From NCBI GenBank assembly GCA_041476545.1, contig JBGOTP010000147.1:1-11660 (forward strand): DNA of 11,660 bases, in the 5' to 3' direction. Source of the DNA: JBGOTP01 sp041476545. Its GTDB lineage: Bacteria > Acidobacteriota > Vicinamibacteria > Vicinamibacterales > CAVVIG01. The notes beneath the pieces were generated by a model. That model had not been told where the DNA came from. It saw only the letters and a list, made by a program, of their open reading frames with translations, and ran no database searches. Position 1 is the stretch's first letter, and each line of letters opens with the position of its first letter. Below, in pieces: positions 6,275 to 11,660 of this stretch. The position numbers were made by a program, and so were the translations under genes.

Positions 6275-7074
6275 GTCTGCCGGTGGCCATTCTTGCGGGG
6301 GGCCTGGCCACGCGGCTCCGCCCGCTGACCGAGCGCGTGCCGAAGATTCTCCTCGACATCAACGGCCGTCCCTTCGCCGAGCATCAGATCGACCTGCTGC
6401 GTCGCTGGAGCATCACGCACGTCGTGTACTGCCTCGGGTACCTCGGCGAGCAGGTGGTCGACGCACTCGGTGACGGCTCGCGCTGGCAGATGACCTTCAG
6501 CTACGTGTTCGACGGCGAGCGCCCGCTGGGGACGGGGGGCTCGCTACGGCGGGCGCTTCCGAAACTCGGACACGCGTTTTTCGTCATGTACGGCGACTCG
6601 TACCTGACCTGCGATTTCAACGCGGTCGAGCGCGCGTTTCTGGCCGGTGGCAAGCAGGGGCTGATGACCGTATTCAGGAACGAGAACCGCTGGGATCGGA
6701 GTAACGTCGCCTACGATCGCGGGCGCATCATCCGGTACGATAAGACCGGCAACGATGCGACGCTGCAGCACATTGACTATGGACTGGGAATATTGACCCC
6801 CGATGCATTCGACGCACCACTTGACGTAGTAGGCCCGAGCTTCAGCTCGGGCGCCTCCAGCTCGGGCGCCTCCATATCGGGTGTCGCGCCCGACCTGAAG
6901 GTCGGGCCTACGGATTTGGCCGTTTTGGATCTGGCCGTCGTCTATCAGCGGCTCATCGCGCGCGACGAGCTTGCGGGCTACGAAGTGCGGGAACGGTTCT
7001 ACGAAATCGGATCGCTCGAAGGCCTCGAGGAATTGCGGGCGAAACTCGAACCCGGAACGCGGACGGTACAGTGA
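6271..7074 (+). CDS. hddC: D-glycero-alpha-D-manno-heptose 1-phosphate guanylyltransferase with in-frame REP insertion
   Basis: This 267-residue nucleotidyltransferase would join heptose 1-phosphate with GTP to give GDP-heptose and pyrophosphate. The signature LAGGLATRLRPLTERVPK (residues 8-25) is the nucleotide-binding loop, GTGGSLRRA (87-95) follows, and GDS (108-110) supplies the metal-binding Asp. The C-terminal segment GYEVRERFYEIGSLEGL is typical of the family. Residues about 187-214, rich in Ser, Gly and Ala, are encoded by an inverted pair of palindromic repeats, lengthening the protein to 267 residues against roughly 230-240 for relatives. The frame stays open and the conserved C-terminus resumes, so function may be kept. 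GTG 6271 overlaps the hddA stop (GTGA) and has GAAGG upstream; the open frame back to 6037 is antisense-like shadow within hddA. Nucleotide choice (GDP rather than ADP) is inferred from context. Confidence 0.88.
   Translation: MSLPVAILAGGLATRLRPLTERVPKILLDINGRPFAEHQIDLLRRWSITHVVYCLGYLGEQVVDALGDGSRWQMTFSYVFDGERPLGTGGSLRRALPKLGHAFFVMYGDSYLTCDFNAVERAFLAGGKQGLMTVFRNENRWDRSNVAYDRGRIIRYDKTGNDATLQHIDYGLGILTPDAFDAPLDVVGPSFSSGASSSGASISGVAPDLKVGPTDLAVLDLAVVYQRLIARDELAGYEVRERFYEIGSLEGLEELRAKLEPGTRTVQ
6829..6911 (+). repeat. REP/BIME-like inverted palindrome pair inside hddC
   Basis: Two 26-nt units, 6829-6854 and 6886-6911, are reverse complements of each other except for two positions. Each starts (in its own orientation) with GTAG and then forms a 9-bp hairpin stem around a TC loop: GCCCGAGCT/AGCTCGGGC on the left and AGGTCGGGC-type on the right. 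The two differing bases sit opposite each other in the stem, so each copy still pairs perfectly. GTAG next to a hairpin is the hallmark of REP elements mobilised by REP-associated tyrosine transposases. The whole element has no stop in the hddC frame. Confidence 0.85.
6843..6887 (+). repeat. 15-bp tandem repeat between the REP units
   Basis: CAGCTCGGGCGCCTC occurs twice in tandem (6843-6857, 6858-6872), followed by a degenerate third copy (6873-6887, CATATCGGGTGTCGC). The first copy overlaps the left palindrome's arm. Being a multiple of three, it adds five-residue SSGAS-like units without breaking the frame. Confidence 0.8.
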
Positions 7075-7676
7075 CGTCAACGAGTTATACGGCGATTCAT
7101 CTGAGCGAGGCGTCGCGTATCATCGGCCTCATCGACGCCGCGACTATCGAACGCGTCGCGGAATTGCTCGCGGCCTCGCGCGCCCGCGGCGGACGGCTGT
7201 TCTTCCTCGGCGTCGGCGGCAGCGCGGGCAACTGTTCGCACGCCGTCAACGATTTCAGAAAGCTCGCCGGGTTCGAGGCGTATGCCCCCACCGACAACGT
7301 GTCTGAACTGACCGCTCGCACGAACGACGAAGGGTGGGAGACCATCTTCGAGGCCTGGCTCAGGGGCAGTCGCCTCCGGTCAGACGACGCGATCTTCGTC
7401 TTGTCCGTGGGCGGCGGAAGCCTCGAGAAGAACATCAGTCCGAATCTCGTGAAAGCCGTCCAGTACGCCAAGAAAGTCGGTGCGACCGTCGTCGGCATCG
7501 TCGGGCGCGACGGCGGGTACACGGCGACCGTCGCGGACGCGTGCGTGATCATTCCCACGGTCAATCCCGAGACGGTTACCCCGCACGCTGAGGCGTTTCA
7601 GGCGGTGGTCTGGCACCTGCTCGTGTCGCATCCGCTCCTGAAGATGTCGGCGACCAAATGGGAGTCCACGCGTTGA
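7071..7676 (+). CDS. gmhA: Sedoheptulose 7-phosphate isomerase (SIS domain, GmhA type)
   Basis: This 201-residue single SIS-domain protein would convert D-sedoheptulose 7-phosphate to D-glycero-D-manno-heptose 7-phosphate, the first step of heptose nucleotide synthesis. The sugar-phosphate loop is GVGGSAGNCSHAVNDFRK (residues 47-64), the second Ser/Gly motif is SVGGGSLEKNISP (112-124), and H182 in the C-terminal helix matches the position of the catalytic His in GmhA. The loop differs from Escherichia coli GmhA, where Ala and Glu-rich sequence follows GGSA; it looks like the sub-branch found with HddA/HddC. GTG 7071 overlaps the hddC stop (GTGA). Its end overlaps gmhB. Substrate assignment depends on the neighbours, since SIS domains alone are not specific. 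Confidence 0.87.
   Translation: MTSTSYTAIHLSEASRIIGLIDAATIERVAELLAASRARGGRLFFLGVGGSAGNCSHAVNDFRKLAGFEAYAPTDNVSELTARTNDEGWETIFEAWLRGSRLRSDDAIFVLSVGGGSLEKNISPNLVKAVQYAKKVGATVVGIVGRDGGYTATVADACVIIPTVNPETVTPHAEAFQAVVWHLLVSHPLLKMSATKWESTR
7660..7664 (+). promoter_or_regulatory. Ribosome binding site favouring a TTG start for gmhB
   Basis: GGGAG lies 8 nt before the TTG at 7673, and that TTG overlaps the gmhA stop by four bases (TTGA), like the other junctions here. No comparable purine run precedes the alternative ATG at 7658. Confidence 0.45.
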
Positions 7677-8251
7677 CGACCGTCGGGAATGCCGCGGGAA
7701 CGAGGCCGGCCATCTTCCTCGACCGCGACGGCGTGCTCAACCGGACCATCATTCGAGACGGCATGCCCTACGCGCCGGCCAGTCTCGACGAACTGGACAT
7801 TCCTGTTGATGCACCCCCCTCGCTCGATCGCTTGAAGCGTGCCGGTTTCGCGCTGGTCGTGGTGACCAATCAGCCGGACGTGGCGCGCGGCACGCAGACG
7901 CGGGCCATGGTCGAGGCCATCAACGGCGCGATCGGCGAAAAGATGCCGATCGACGAATTCCGGGTCTGTTATCACGACGATGCCGACAACTGTCCGTGCC
8001 GCAAGCCGCGGCCAGGTATGCTGCTGCAGGCGCCTGTATATGATGTGGCCCGCAGCTTCATGGTGGGTGATCGCTGGCGCGACATTCAGGCGGGGAAGAG
8101 CGCCGGCGTGAGCGCGACCATTCTGATGGCTTCGGGACACACGGAACCGTCCCCAATCGAGCCCGACTTTCGCGCGACGTCGCTGGCACAGGCCGTCGAC
8201 TGGATAATTGGGAGAACAACTCGTAGCGCAGGGCTTCAGCCCTGCCCGTGA
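7673..8251 (+). CDS. gmhB: D-glycero-D-manno-heptose 1,7-bisphosphate 7-phosphatase (HAD family)
   Basis: This HAD phosphatase would remove the 7-phosphate from heptose 1,7-bisphosphate. Counting from the TTG start (192 residues), motif I is DRDG with nucleophile D17 and acid/base D19, motif II is VTNQPD (64-69), the GmhB/HisB zinc site is C99, H101, C107 and C109 in CYHDDADNCPC, the motif III Lys is in RKPRPG, and motif IV is GDRWRD with D133 and D137. TTG 7673 is preferred because of its GGGAG and TTGA overlap; an ATG at 7658 in the same frame would add five residues. The last nine residues, RSAGLQPCP, and the stop codon come from a palindromic REP element, so the ancestral C-terminus was probably replaced. 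All catalytic residues precede that tail. Confidence 0.9.
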   Translation: MTTVGNAAGTRPAIFLDRDGVLNRTIIRDGMPYAPASLDELDIPVDAPPSLDRLKRAGFALVVVTNQPDVARGTQTRAMVEAINGAIGEKMPIDEFRVCYHDDADNCPCRKPRPGMLLQAPVYDVARSFMVGDRWRDIQAGKSAGVSATILMASGHTEPSPIEPDFRATSLAQAVDWIIGRTTRSAGLQPCP

Positions 8252-8274
8252 GCAGGCCTCAAGGGCTGCACTAC
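8223..8274 (+). repeat. REP/BIME-like inverted palindrome pair at the gmhB 3' end
   Basis: Two 23-nt units (8223-8245 and, inverted, 8252-8274) each begin with GTAG in their own orientation. The left unit forms a perfect 8-bp stem, GCAGGGCT/AGCCCTGC, around TC; the right unit has one mismatch in its stem. The gmhB stop lies between the two hairpins. The layout matches the pair in hddC, but the stem sequences differ, so it is another subfamily of the same kind of element. As RNA it could form hairpins between gmhB and the transaldolase and modulate read-through or mRNA decay. Confidence 0.85.
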
Positions 8275-8280
8275 ATCTGA

Positions 8281-8286
8281 TGAGGA
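8281..8286 (+). promoter_or_regulatory. Ribosome binding site for the transaldolase
   Basis: TGAGGA lies 4 nt before the GTG at 8291 and immediately follows the REP pair. The insertion separated this gene from gmhB but left or created an independent ribosome binding site. Confidence 0.6.
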
Positions 8287-8290
8287 TTGC

Positions 8291-9007
8291 GTGAAGCGAC
8301 TGGAAGATCTCACCGTAAAAATCTTCGGCGACGGCGCCGAGCTGTCGGGCATGCTCGCGCTGTATCGCCTGCCGCATATCAAGGGCTTCACCACCAATCC
8401 CACGTTGATGTTCAAGGCGGGCATTCGCGACTACCGCGCGTTTGCCAAAGATGTGGTGGCGGCGATTCCCGATCGCCCCGTGTCGTTCGAGGTGTTTTCC
8501 GACGAGCTGCCGGAGATGGAGCGGCAGGGGCGTGAGATTGCCACCTGGGGCGACAACGTGTACGTGAAGATTCCGGTGACGAACACCCGCCGCGAGCCCA
8601 CCTACGATCTGGTACAGCGGCTCTCGCAGAGCGGTGTGAAGGTGAACGTCACGGCCATCATGACGCTCGATCAGGTGCGCGCGCTCGCCGCCAGACTGGC
8701 CGGCGGCGCGCCCTCCTGCGTGTCCGTCTTCGCGGGGCGCATCGCGGACACCGGCCGCGACCCGCTACCGATCATGACCGACGCGGTGGAACTGCTGAGG
8801 GACGCGCCGCAGGCCGAGTTGATCTGGGCAAGTCCACGTGAGTTGCTCAATGTCTTTCAGGCCGACGACATCGGGTGTCACATCATCACGGTGACGCCGG
8901 ACATTCTCAACAAGCTGTCGAACATCGGCAAGGATCTCGACGAGTATTCGCTCGACACGGTGAAGATGTTCTACAACGATGCGCAAAGAGCCGGCTTCAA
9001 GCTGTAG
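8291..9007 (+). CDS. Transaldolase-family protein (small, TalC/Fsa-like)
   Basis: This 238-residue class I aldolase of the small transaldolase family forms a TIM barrel. The motif GFTTNPTL (residues 32-39) and the Schiff-base lysine K93 in NVYVKIPVTN are conserved, as are an early Asp (D14 in FGDGAEL), the SVFAGRIADTGRD segment (145-157) that binds phosphate, and the C-terminal TVTPDIL. Members move a dihydroxyacetone unit between sugar phosphates, making or consuming sedoheptulose 7-phosphate, or cleave fructose 6-phosphate. Directly after the heptose genes, the likely role is to supply sedoheptulose 7-phosphate to GmhA; this is inference. GTG 8291 is chosen for its ribosome binding site and because LTVKIFGDGA lies at the expected distance from the N-terminus. 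Confidence 0.87.
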   Translation: MKRLEDLTVKIFGDGAELSGMLALYRLPHIKGFTTNPTLMFKAGIRDYRAFAKDVVAAIPDRPVSFEVFSDELPEMERQGREIATWGDNVYVKIPVTNTRREPTYDLVQRLSQSGVKVNVTAIMTLDQVRALAARLAGGAPSCVSVFAGRIADTGRDPLPIMTDAVELLRDAPQAELIWASPRELLNVFQADDIGCHIITVTPDILNKLSNIGKDLDEYSLDTVKMFYNDAQRAGFKL

Positions 9008-9058
9008 CTGGACCACGTTCGATCGCGCCCGCCGACTTCTGATCCCCGCGCTCCGGCG

Positions 9059-9160
9059 TTGCACAAAAAGCGACGCGCCTCCGTAAATTGATCTTGCGAA
9101 CTCGAGGTCGCCTGTGCCTTCGCAATCGCGATGTCGATCGCCGTTTGCACAAGAAGCGAC
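9059..9160 (+). repeat. 16-nt direct repeat pair
   Basis: TTGCACAAAAAGCGAC at 9059-9074 recurs as TTGCACAAGAAGCGAC at 9145-9160 (15 of 16 identical), 86 bp apart in the same orientation. The offset is not a multiple of three. It could be a remnant duplication or a pair of protein-binding sites; neither can be shown. Confidence 0.6.
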
Positions 9161-9330
9161 AACGCAGCCGTGATCGGCCTTGCCCGCTGCCTTCAGACGA
9201 TGCAACCATCGAATCGGGGGCAGCGCCAGGGGTGCCAGCTTTGCCAGGTCAATCAGCTCAGTCAATGTCAGCGGCACCGTGCGGAGGACCTGGTGCAGAC
9301 AGAGAACAGCGTCGCAGATCGTGGGATCGG
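9065..9330 (-). pseudogene. Possible frameshifted gene remnant on the - strand
   Basis: Read on the - strand from about 9330 down, the frame through a GTG at 9277 gives a Leu/Ala-rich, helix-like stretch (VPLTLTELIDLAKLAPLAL, then PPIRWLHRLKAAGKADH) with CTG-rich codons. Near 9165 the sense-like sequence moves to another frame (LSLLVQTAIDIAIAKAQATS). Removing one G from CACGGCTGCG would join them as KADHAALSLLVQ. No ATG, GTG or TTG is seen in frame upstream of 9277, and I recognise no family. It may be a decayed gene or chance open frames in GC-rich DNA. Confidence 0.28.
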
Positions 9331-9346
9331 GTGGGTACGGGTACTG

Positions 9347-10270
9347 ATGTTGTCCGTGAGGGTGTCGGCCGCCGCGTTGGTCGTCGCCATCGTGGGCACG
9401 TCAAGCGCGTCGCTCGCGCAGACTGGAGGCAGTCCGCGGGCCACGACACAGAACGGCGCAAAAGTGTCCCTCTCGTCGAATCAGTGGAACACGTTTGTCG
9501 CCGACGTCACCGTGCGTGCTACGCACGTCACGTCGGATGGCACGCCGCTCGGCACGCCGGCCGCCCCGATGCAGTATCAATGGGAACGGTCCCAGTCTGG
9601 CGCGGGCTGGAAGACCGTGATGACCATCGCGGAGCGAACCATCACGCTCGGCTCCGGCAAGAGCCAGCAGACCGTCACGAATCCATTCGCCGTGGCGCGT
9701 ATCGAAGACGACGAGGATGGGTCGCCGTTGCGGATGTATGGAAGAAACGGCCGCCGCCTCCAGCCACCCTCGATCGATCAGCTGCAACAGTGGACCGAAG
9801 CCGGACTTCGACAGCTCAGTCCGGACAAGGCAGCGGTCGTTCGCAGTCTGGAGCCGCGGAGCGACCGTCCGGCGTTGCCGACGGTGTCGCGGCCGTTTGT
9901 CGGCGGAGCCGAGCGCGGCTGGATTGGCGGATTCGTCGCCACGCAGGAACAGCGGGCGGCCCGGCGCACCCGTCTCGCCCAGCAGTTTGTGCGCACGGGT
10001 CAGATCCGCGGTCTCGATCGATTCACGAAGACCGATGGGGACCGGACACACGAAGTGCTGGCGGATCCGCAATCCGCCGTGGCCCTCGAGGTCAATACGC
10101 TTCAGGGCGGTCAGCTGTTGTCACACAGCACGATCTCGTACCAGCCTGACGCCGACGGCGTCCTCGTGCGTCGTGCCGTTCATGTCGAACAACTGCTGTC
10201 GCCGGCCGGAGAGCGCGCTGTCACCGACACTGAGTACGCCAACGTGCGCGTCGAGAGACGGAGGCAGTGA
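9347..10270 (+). CDS. Secreted protein of unknown function
   Basis: I do not recognise this 307-residue protein. The ATG at 9347 is chosen because it starts a clear signal peptide: MLSVRV, a hydrophobic core AAALVVAIVG, and a probable cleavage site after A24 (SLA, then QTGG). The frame is open 72 codons further upstream, but that part is Gln/Cys-rich and would bury the signal. The mature protein is hydrophilic, with a middle section rich in Arg and Gln (TQEQRAARRTRLAQQF) and a C-terminal part alternating like beta strands (residues about 240-307, with DADGVLVRRAVHVEQ and TDTEYANVRVE), loosely reminiscent of LolA-type sheets. There is one base of overlap with the following hydrolase gene (TGATG), so the two are probably made together and may cooperate at or beyond the periplasm. 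Confidence 0.75.
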   Translation: MLSVRVSAAALVVAIVGTSSASLAQTGGSPRATTQNGAKVSLSSNQWNTFVADVTVRATHVTSDGTPLGTPAAPMQYQWERSQSGAGWKTVMTIAERTITLGSGKSQQTVTNPFAVARIEDDEDGSPLRMYGRNGRRLQPPSIDQLQQWTEAGLRQLSPDKAAVVRSLEPRSDRPALPTVSRPFVGGAERGWIGGFVATQEQRAARRTRLAQQFVRTGQIRGLDRFTKTDGDRTHEVLADPQSAVALEVNTLQGGQLLSHSTISYQPDADGVLVRRAVHVEQLLSPAGERAVTDTEYANVRVERRRQ

Positions 10271-11660
10271 TGATATCCCTCAACCTTCGTCCGCGACTCC
10301 CGTTCCGCAATGTCATCAACGTCCTCGCCATCCTTGTGGCCGGCGTCCTGTTCACCGGCACGATTCTGCACGCCCAGCAGCCGGTCGTGTTCGTCCACGG
10401 ACTCAATTCAAACGGCGCCACCTGGAACGAGGCCGCTGCCCGACTGACACAGGAACTCGACGTGCAGGTCTTTCAGCCGACGCAATCCTGGTGGGCGGCC
10501 TTCCAGCAGCAAGGGGCTGAACTGCAGAACAATCCGGACATTGGCGGCCTGCCCGCGGCGACCATCGCCTTCGGTCACAGTAACGGTGGCGTCGTCGCTC
10601 GCGAGTGGAGCAAGCTCCATCCGCTCACCGGGCTGGCCACCATCGGAACGCCCCACCAGGGCACGCCCATCGTCAATCACATGTACGACTGGACGTTGTT
10701 CGTCGATAACTCGCGGTACTACGACAACGGCCTCGTGGCCTCGTTCGATAGCAGCTGGCACAACCAGCACCTGCACTGGGTGCTCAATGCGCTGTTGGGT
10801 AACGGATTGGGGTGGGCGCGCTGGTTCAGATCGTACGCGGCCTACGAAGCGCTCGCTGCCGCTGGTCTGGACCCTTCTCTGCCGGTATTCAGTCAGATGT
10901 CGGTGCCGTCTCTGTACCTTGCCACGTTGAACAGCGATGAAAATCTCAGCAGAGAGCAAACGATCCCGTACCGGGTGGGTGTGCTGAACCTTCCACGCAA
11001 CTTCTGGCTGGGCGGTCCGCTTCGACTCCTGGTCCAGCCGCAGAATGCGGACAGCGCCGGGGTGGCGCTTCACGCGGCCGCCGCAGCGCTCTTCTACTTC
11101 GGCAGCTACGTTCAGAGCAACGCGGACCTGGATGATCCCTTCGGGTGGCTCGATGCCAACGAGAAATCCAACTGGATGATCCAACTGGGCGAGTGGATCA
11201 ATGAAATCGATCTCACCTGGTGCAGCCTGGTGTCGTCGCCAGGTCGGGCGAACGGCAGCGCCTGCCTTCCCAACGACTCACTCGTGAGTTGGGAGAGTCA
11301 GGTCTATCCCGGCGCCACGACCGTGGGTTTCGAAGGCGCGGCGCACACGTACGAGACTCGCCGCAGCGGCGACGCCATCTATTGGGTGCTGCACTACATC
11401 ATGGGCGTGCCGCCCCGCGCGCCGGCCCCTCCGCCTCCTCCACCGGTCGGTGACGACGTGCTCGGACCGTTCATGTGGTTGTACCACGACCAATGGCGAA
11501 CATCCAACAACGGGCGGTTCACGCTCTACTACCAGGCCGATGGCAACCTGGTGATCTACCGCGACGACGGCGTGCCCATCTGGGCGTCGGGCACGGACGG
11601 CACGAGTCTAGGGAACGTGACGATGCAGGGCGACGGCAATCTGGTCATCACCGATGGCGA
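10270..11660 (+). CDS. Secreted lipase-like alpha/beta hydrolase with bulb-type lectin domain (3' end outside window)
   Basis: The frame from ATG 10270 stays open to the window end (463 complete codons). A signal peptide (core VINVLAILVAGVLFTGTI) probably ends after A35 in LHAQQP. The hydrolase domain follows: the oxyanion-hole segment VVFVHGLNSNGATW (39-52), the nucleophile elbow GHSNGG with S104, the GTPHQGTP motif of triacylglycerol-lipase-like enzymes soon after, and H359 in EGAAHT as a candidate catalytic His. The acid was not identified. A proline-rich linker (381-392) leads to a B-lectin domain from about 398, with one intact mannose-binding motif, QADGNLVIY (Q422, D424, N426, V428, Y430), and a second QGDGNLVIT (453-461) with Thr in place of Tyr. 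It probably cleaves esters or amides at a glycan surface. A GTG at 10267 is an alternative start. Confidence 0.85.
   Translation, partial: MISLNLRPRLPFRNVINVLAILVAGVLFTGTILHAQQPVVFVHGLNSNGATWNEAAARLTQELDVQVFQPTQSWWAAFQQQGAELQNNPDIGGLPAATIAFGHSNGGVVAREWSKLHPLTGLATIGTPHQGTPIVNHMYDWTLFVDNSRYYDNGLVASFDSSWHNQHLHWVLNALLGNGLGWARWFRSYAAYEALAAAGLDPSLPVFSQMSVPSLYLATLNSDENLSREQTIPYRVGVLNLPRNFWLGGPLRLLVQPQNADSAGVALHAAAAALFYFGSYVQSNADLDDPFGWLDANEKSNWMIQLGEWINEIDLTWCSLVSSPGRANGSACLPNDSLVSWESQVYPGATTVGFEGAAHTYETRRSGDAIYWVLHYIMGVPPRAPAPPPPPPVGDDVLGPFMWLYHDQWRTSNNGRFTLYYQADGNLVIYRDDGVPIWASGTDGTSLGNVTMQGDGNLVITDG

Larger units (their letters stand above)
9008..9346. other. 339-bp intergenic region
   Basis: No convincing + strand gene, RNA gene or terminator is visible. 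The + strand frame open from 9131 is rich in Gln and Cys (CAG and TGC codons), as expected for the antisense of Leu-rich coding DNA. The region holds a 16-nt direct repeat and a possible - strand gene remnant. The promoter for the following secreted-protein genes should lie here, but I could not identify -35 and -10 boxes. Confidence 0.6.

Noticed and set aside
6829..8274. CRISPR array
   Set aside because: The repeats are two inverted hairpin pairs 1.4 kb apart with different stems, not regularly spaced direct repeats with unique spacers.
8223..8274. Rho-independent terminator after gmhB
   Set aside because: The hairpins are strong but no T-run follows, and the transaldolase begins 17 nt later with its own ribosome binding site. 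A REP pair explains the structure better.
9131..9346. Upstream extension of the secreted protein to an ATG at 9131
   Set aside because: It would put 72 Gln/Cys-rich residues ahead of an otherwise perfect signal peptide. The ATG at 9347 is the better start.
10541..10930. 129-codon + strand open frame inside the hydrolase gene
   Set aside because: It is a different frame within the longer lipase-lectin reading frame, whose catalytic and lectin motifs show the true frame.

Overview
The window is about 11.7 kb of GC-rich bacterial DNA. All convincing genes lie on the + strand, and most junctions overlap by four bases (GTGA or ATGA), so nt 1 to 9007 reads as one tightly coupled surface-glycan operon. 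The short palindromic repeats encode peptides such as SAGLQPCP on the + strand and RAGLKPCAT on the - strand. From memory these are common in Acidobacteriota of the Vicinamibacteria type, so that is my tentative host; no rRNA or marker gene confirms it.

Layout. Nt 1-339 is the C-terminal end of a probable SAM-dependent methyltransferase. It is followed by an Alg5-like family 2 glycosyltransferase (336-1115) and four NAD(P)-dependent sugar oxidoreductases: an extended-SDR epimerase/dehydratase (1141-2103), a divergent UDP-glucose-dehydrogenase-like protein without the catalytic cysteine (2100-3401), a classical SDR (3398-4273) and a Gfo/Idh/MocA oxidoreductase (4278-5297). Next come the four enzymes that make GDP-D-glycero-alpha-D-manno-heptose: HddA kinase (5294-6274), HddC nucleotidyltransferase (6271-7074), a GmhA-type SIS isomerase (7071-7676) and GmhB phosphatase (7673-8251). 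A small transaldolase (8291-9007) ends the run.

How they may work together. The transaldolase could supply sedoheptulose 7-phosphate. GmhA, HddA, GmhB and HddC would turn it into GDP-heptose, the oxidoreductases would modify the sugar, and the glycosyltransferase and methyltransferase would transfer or decorate it. The final sugar cannot be read from sequence. The combination of a complete GDP-heptose route with four oxidoreductases, one of them a UGD homologue with a rebuilt active site, is the best candidate here for an undescribed pathway.

Two inverted pairs of short GTAG-type REP palindromes interrupt this operon. One lies wholly inside hddC and is translated in frame, adding about 30 residues. 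The other forms the C-terminus and stop codon of gmhB. This resembles the in-frame palindromic insertions known from Rickettsia.

Nt 9008-9346 has no convincing + strand gene. It holds a 16-nt direct repeat and a possible frameshifted gene remnant on the - strand. From 9347 a separate two-gene unit encodes a secreted protein of unknown function and, overlapping it by one base, a secreted lipase-like alpha/beta hydrolase with a proline linker and a bulb-type (mannose-binding) lectin domain, which runs off the window end.
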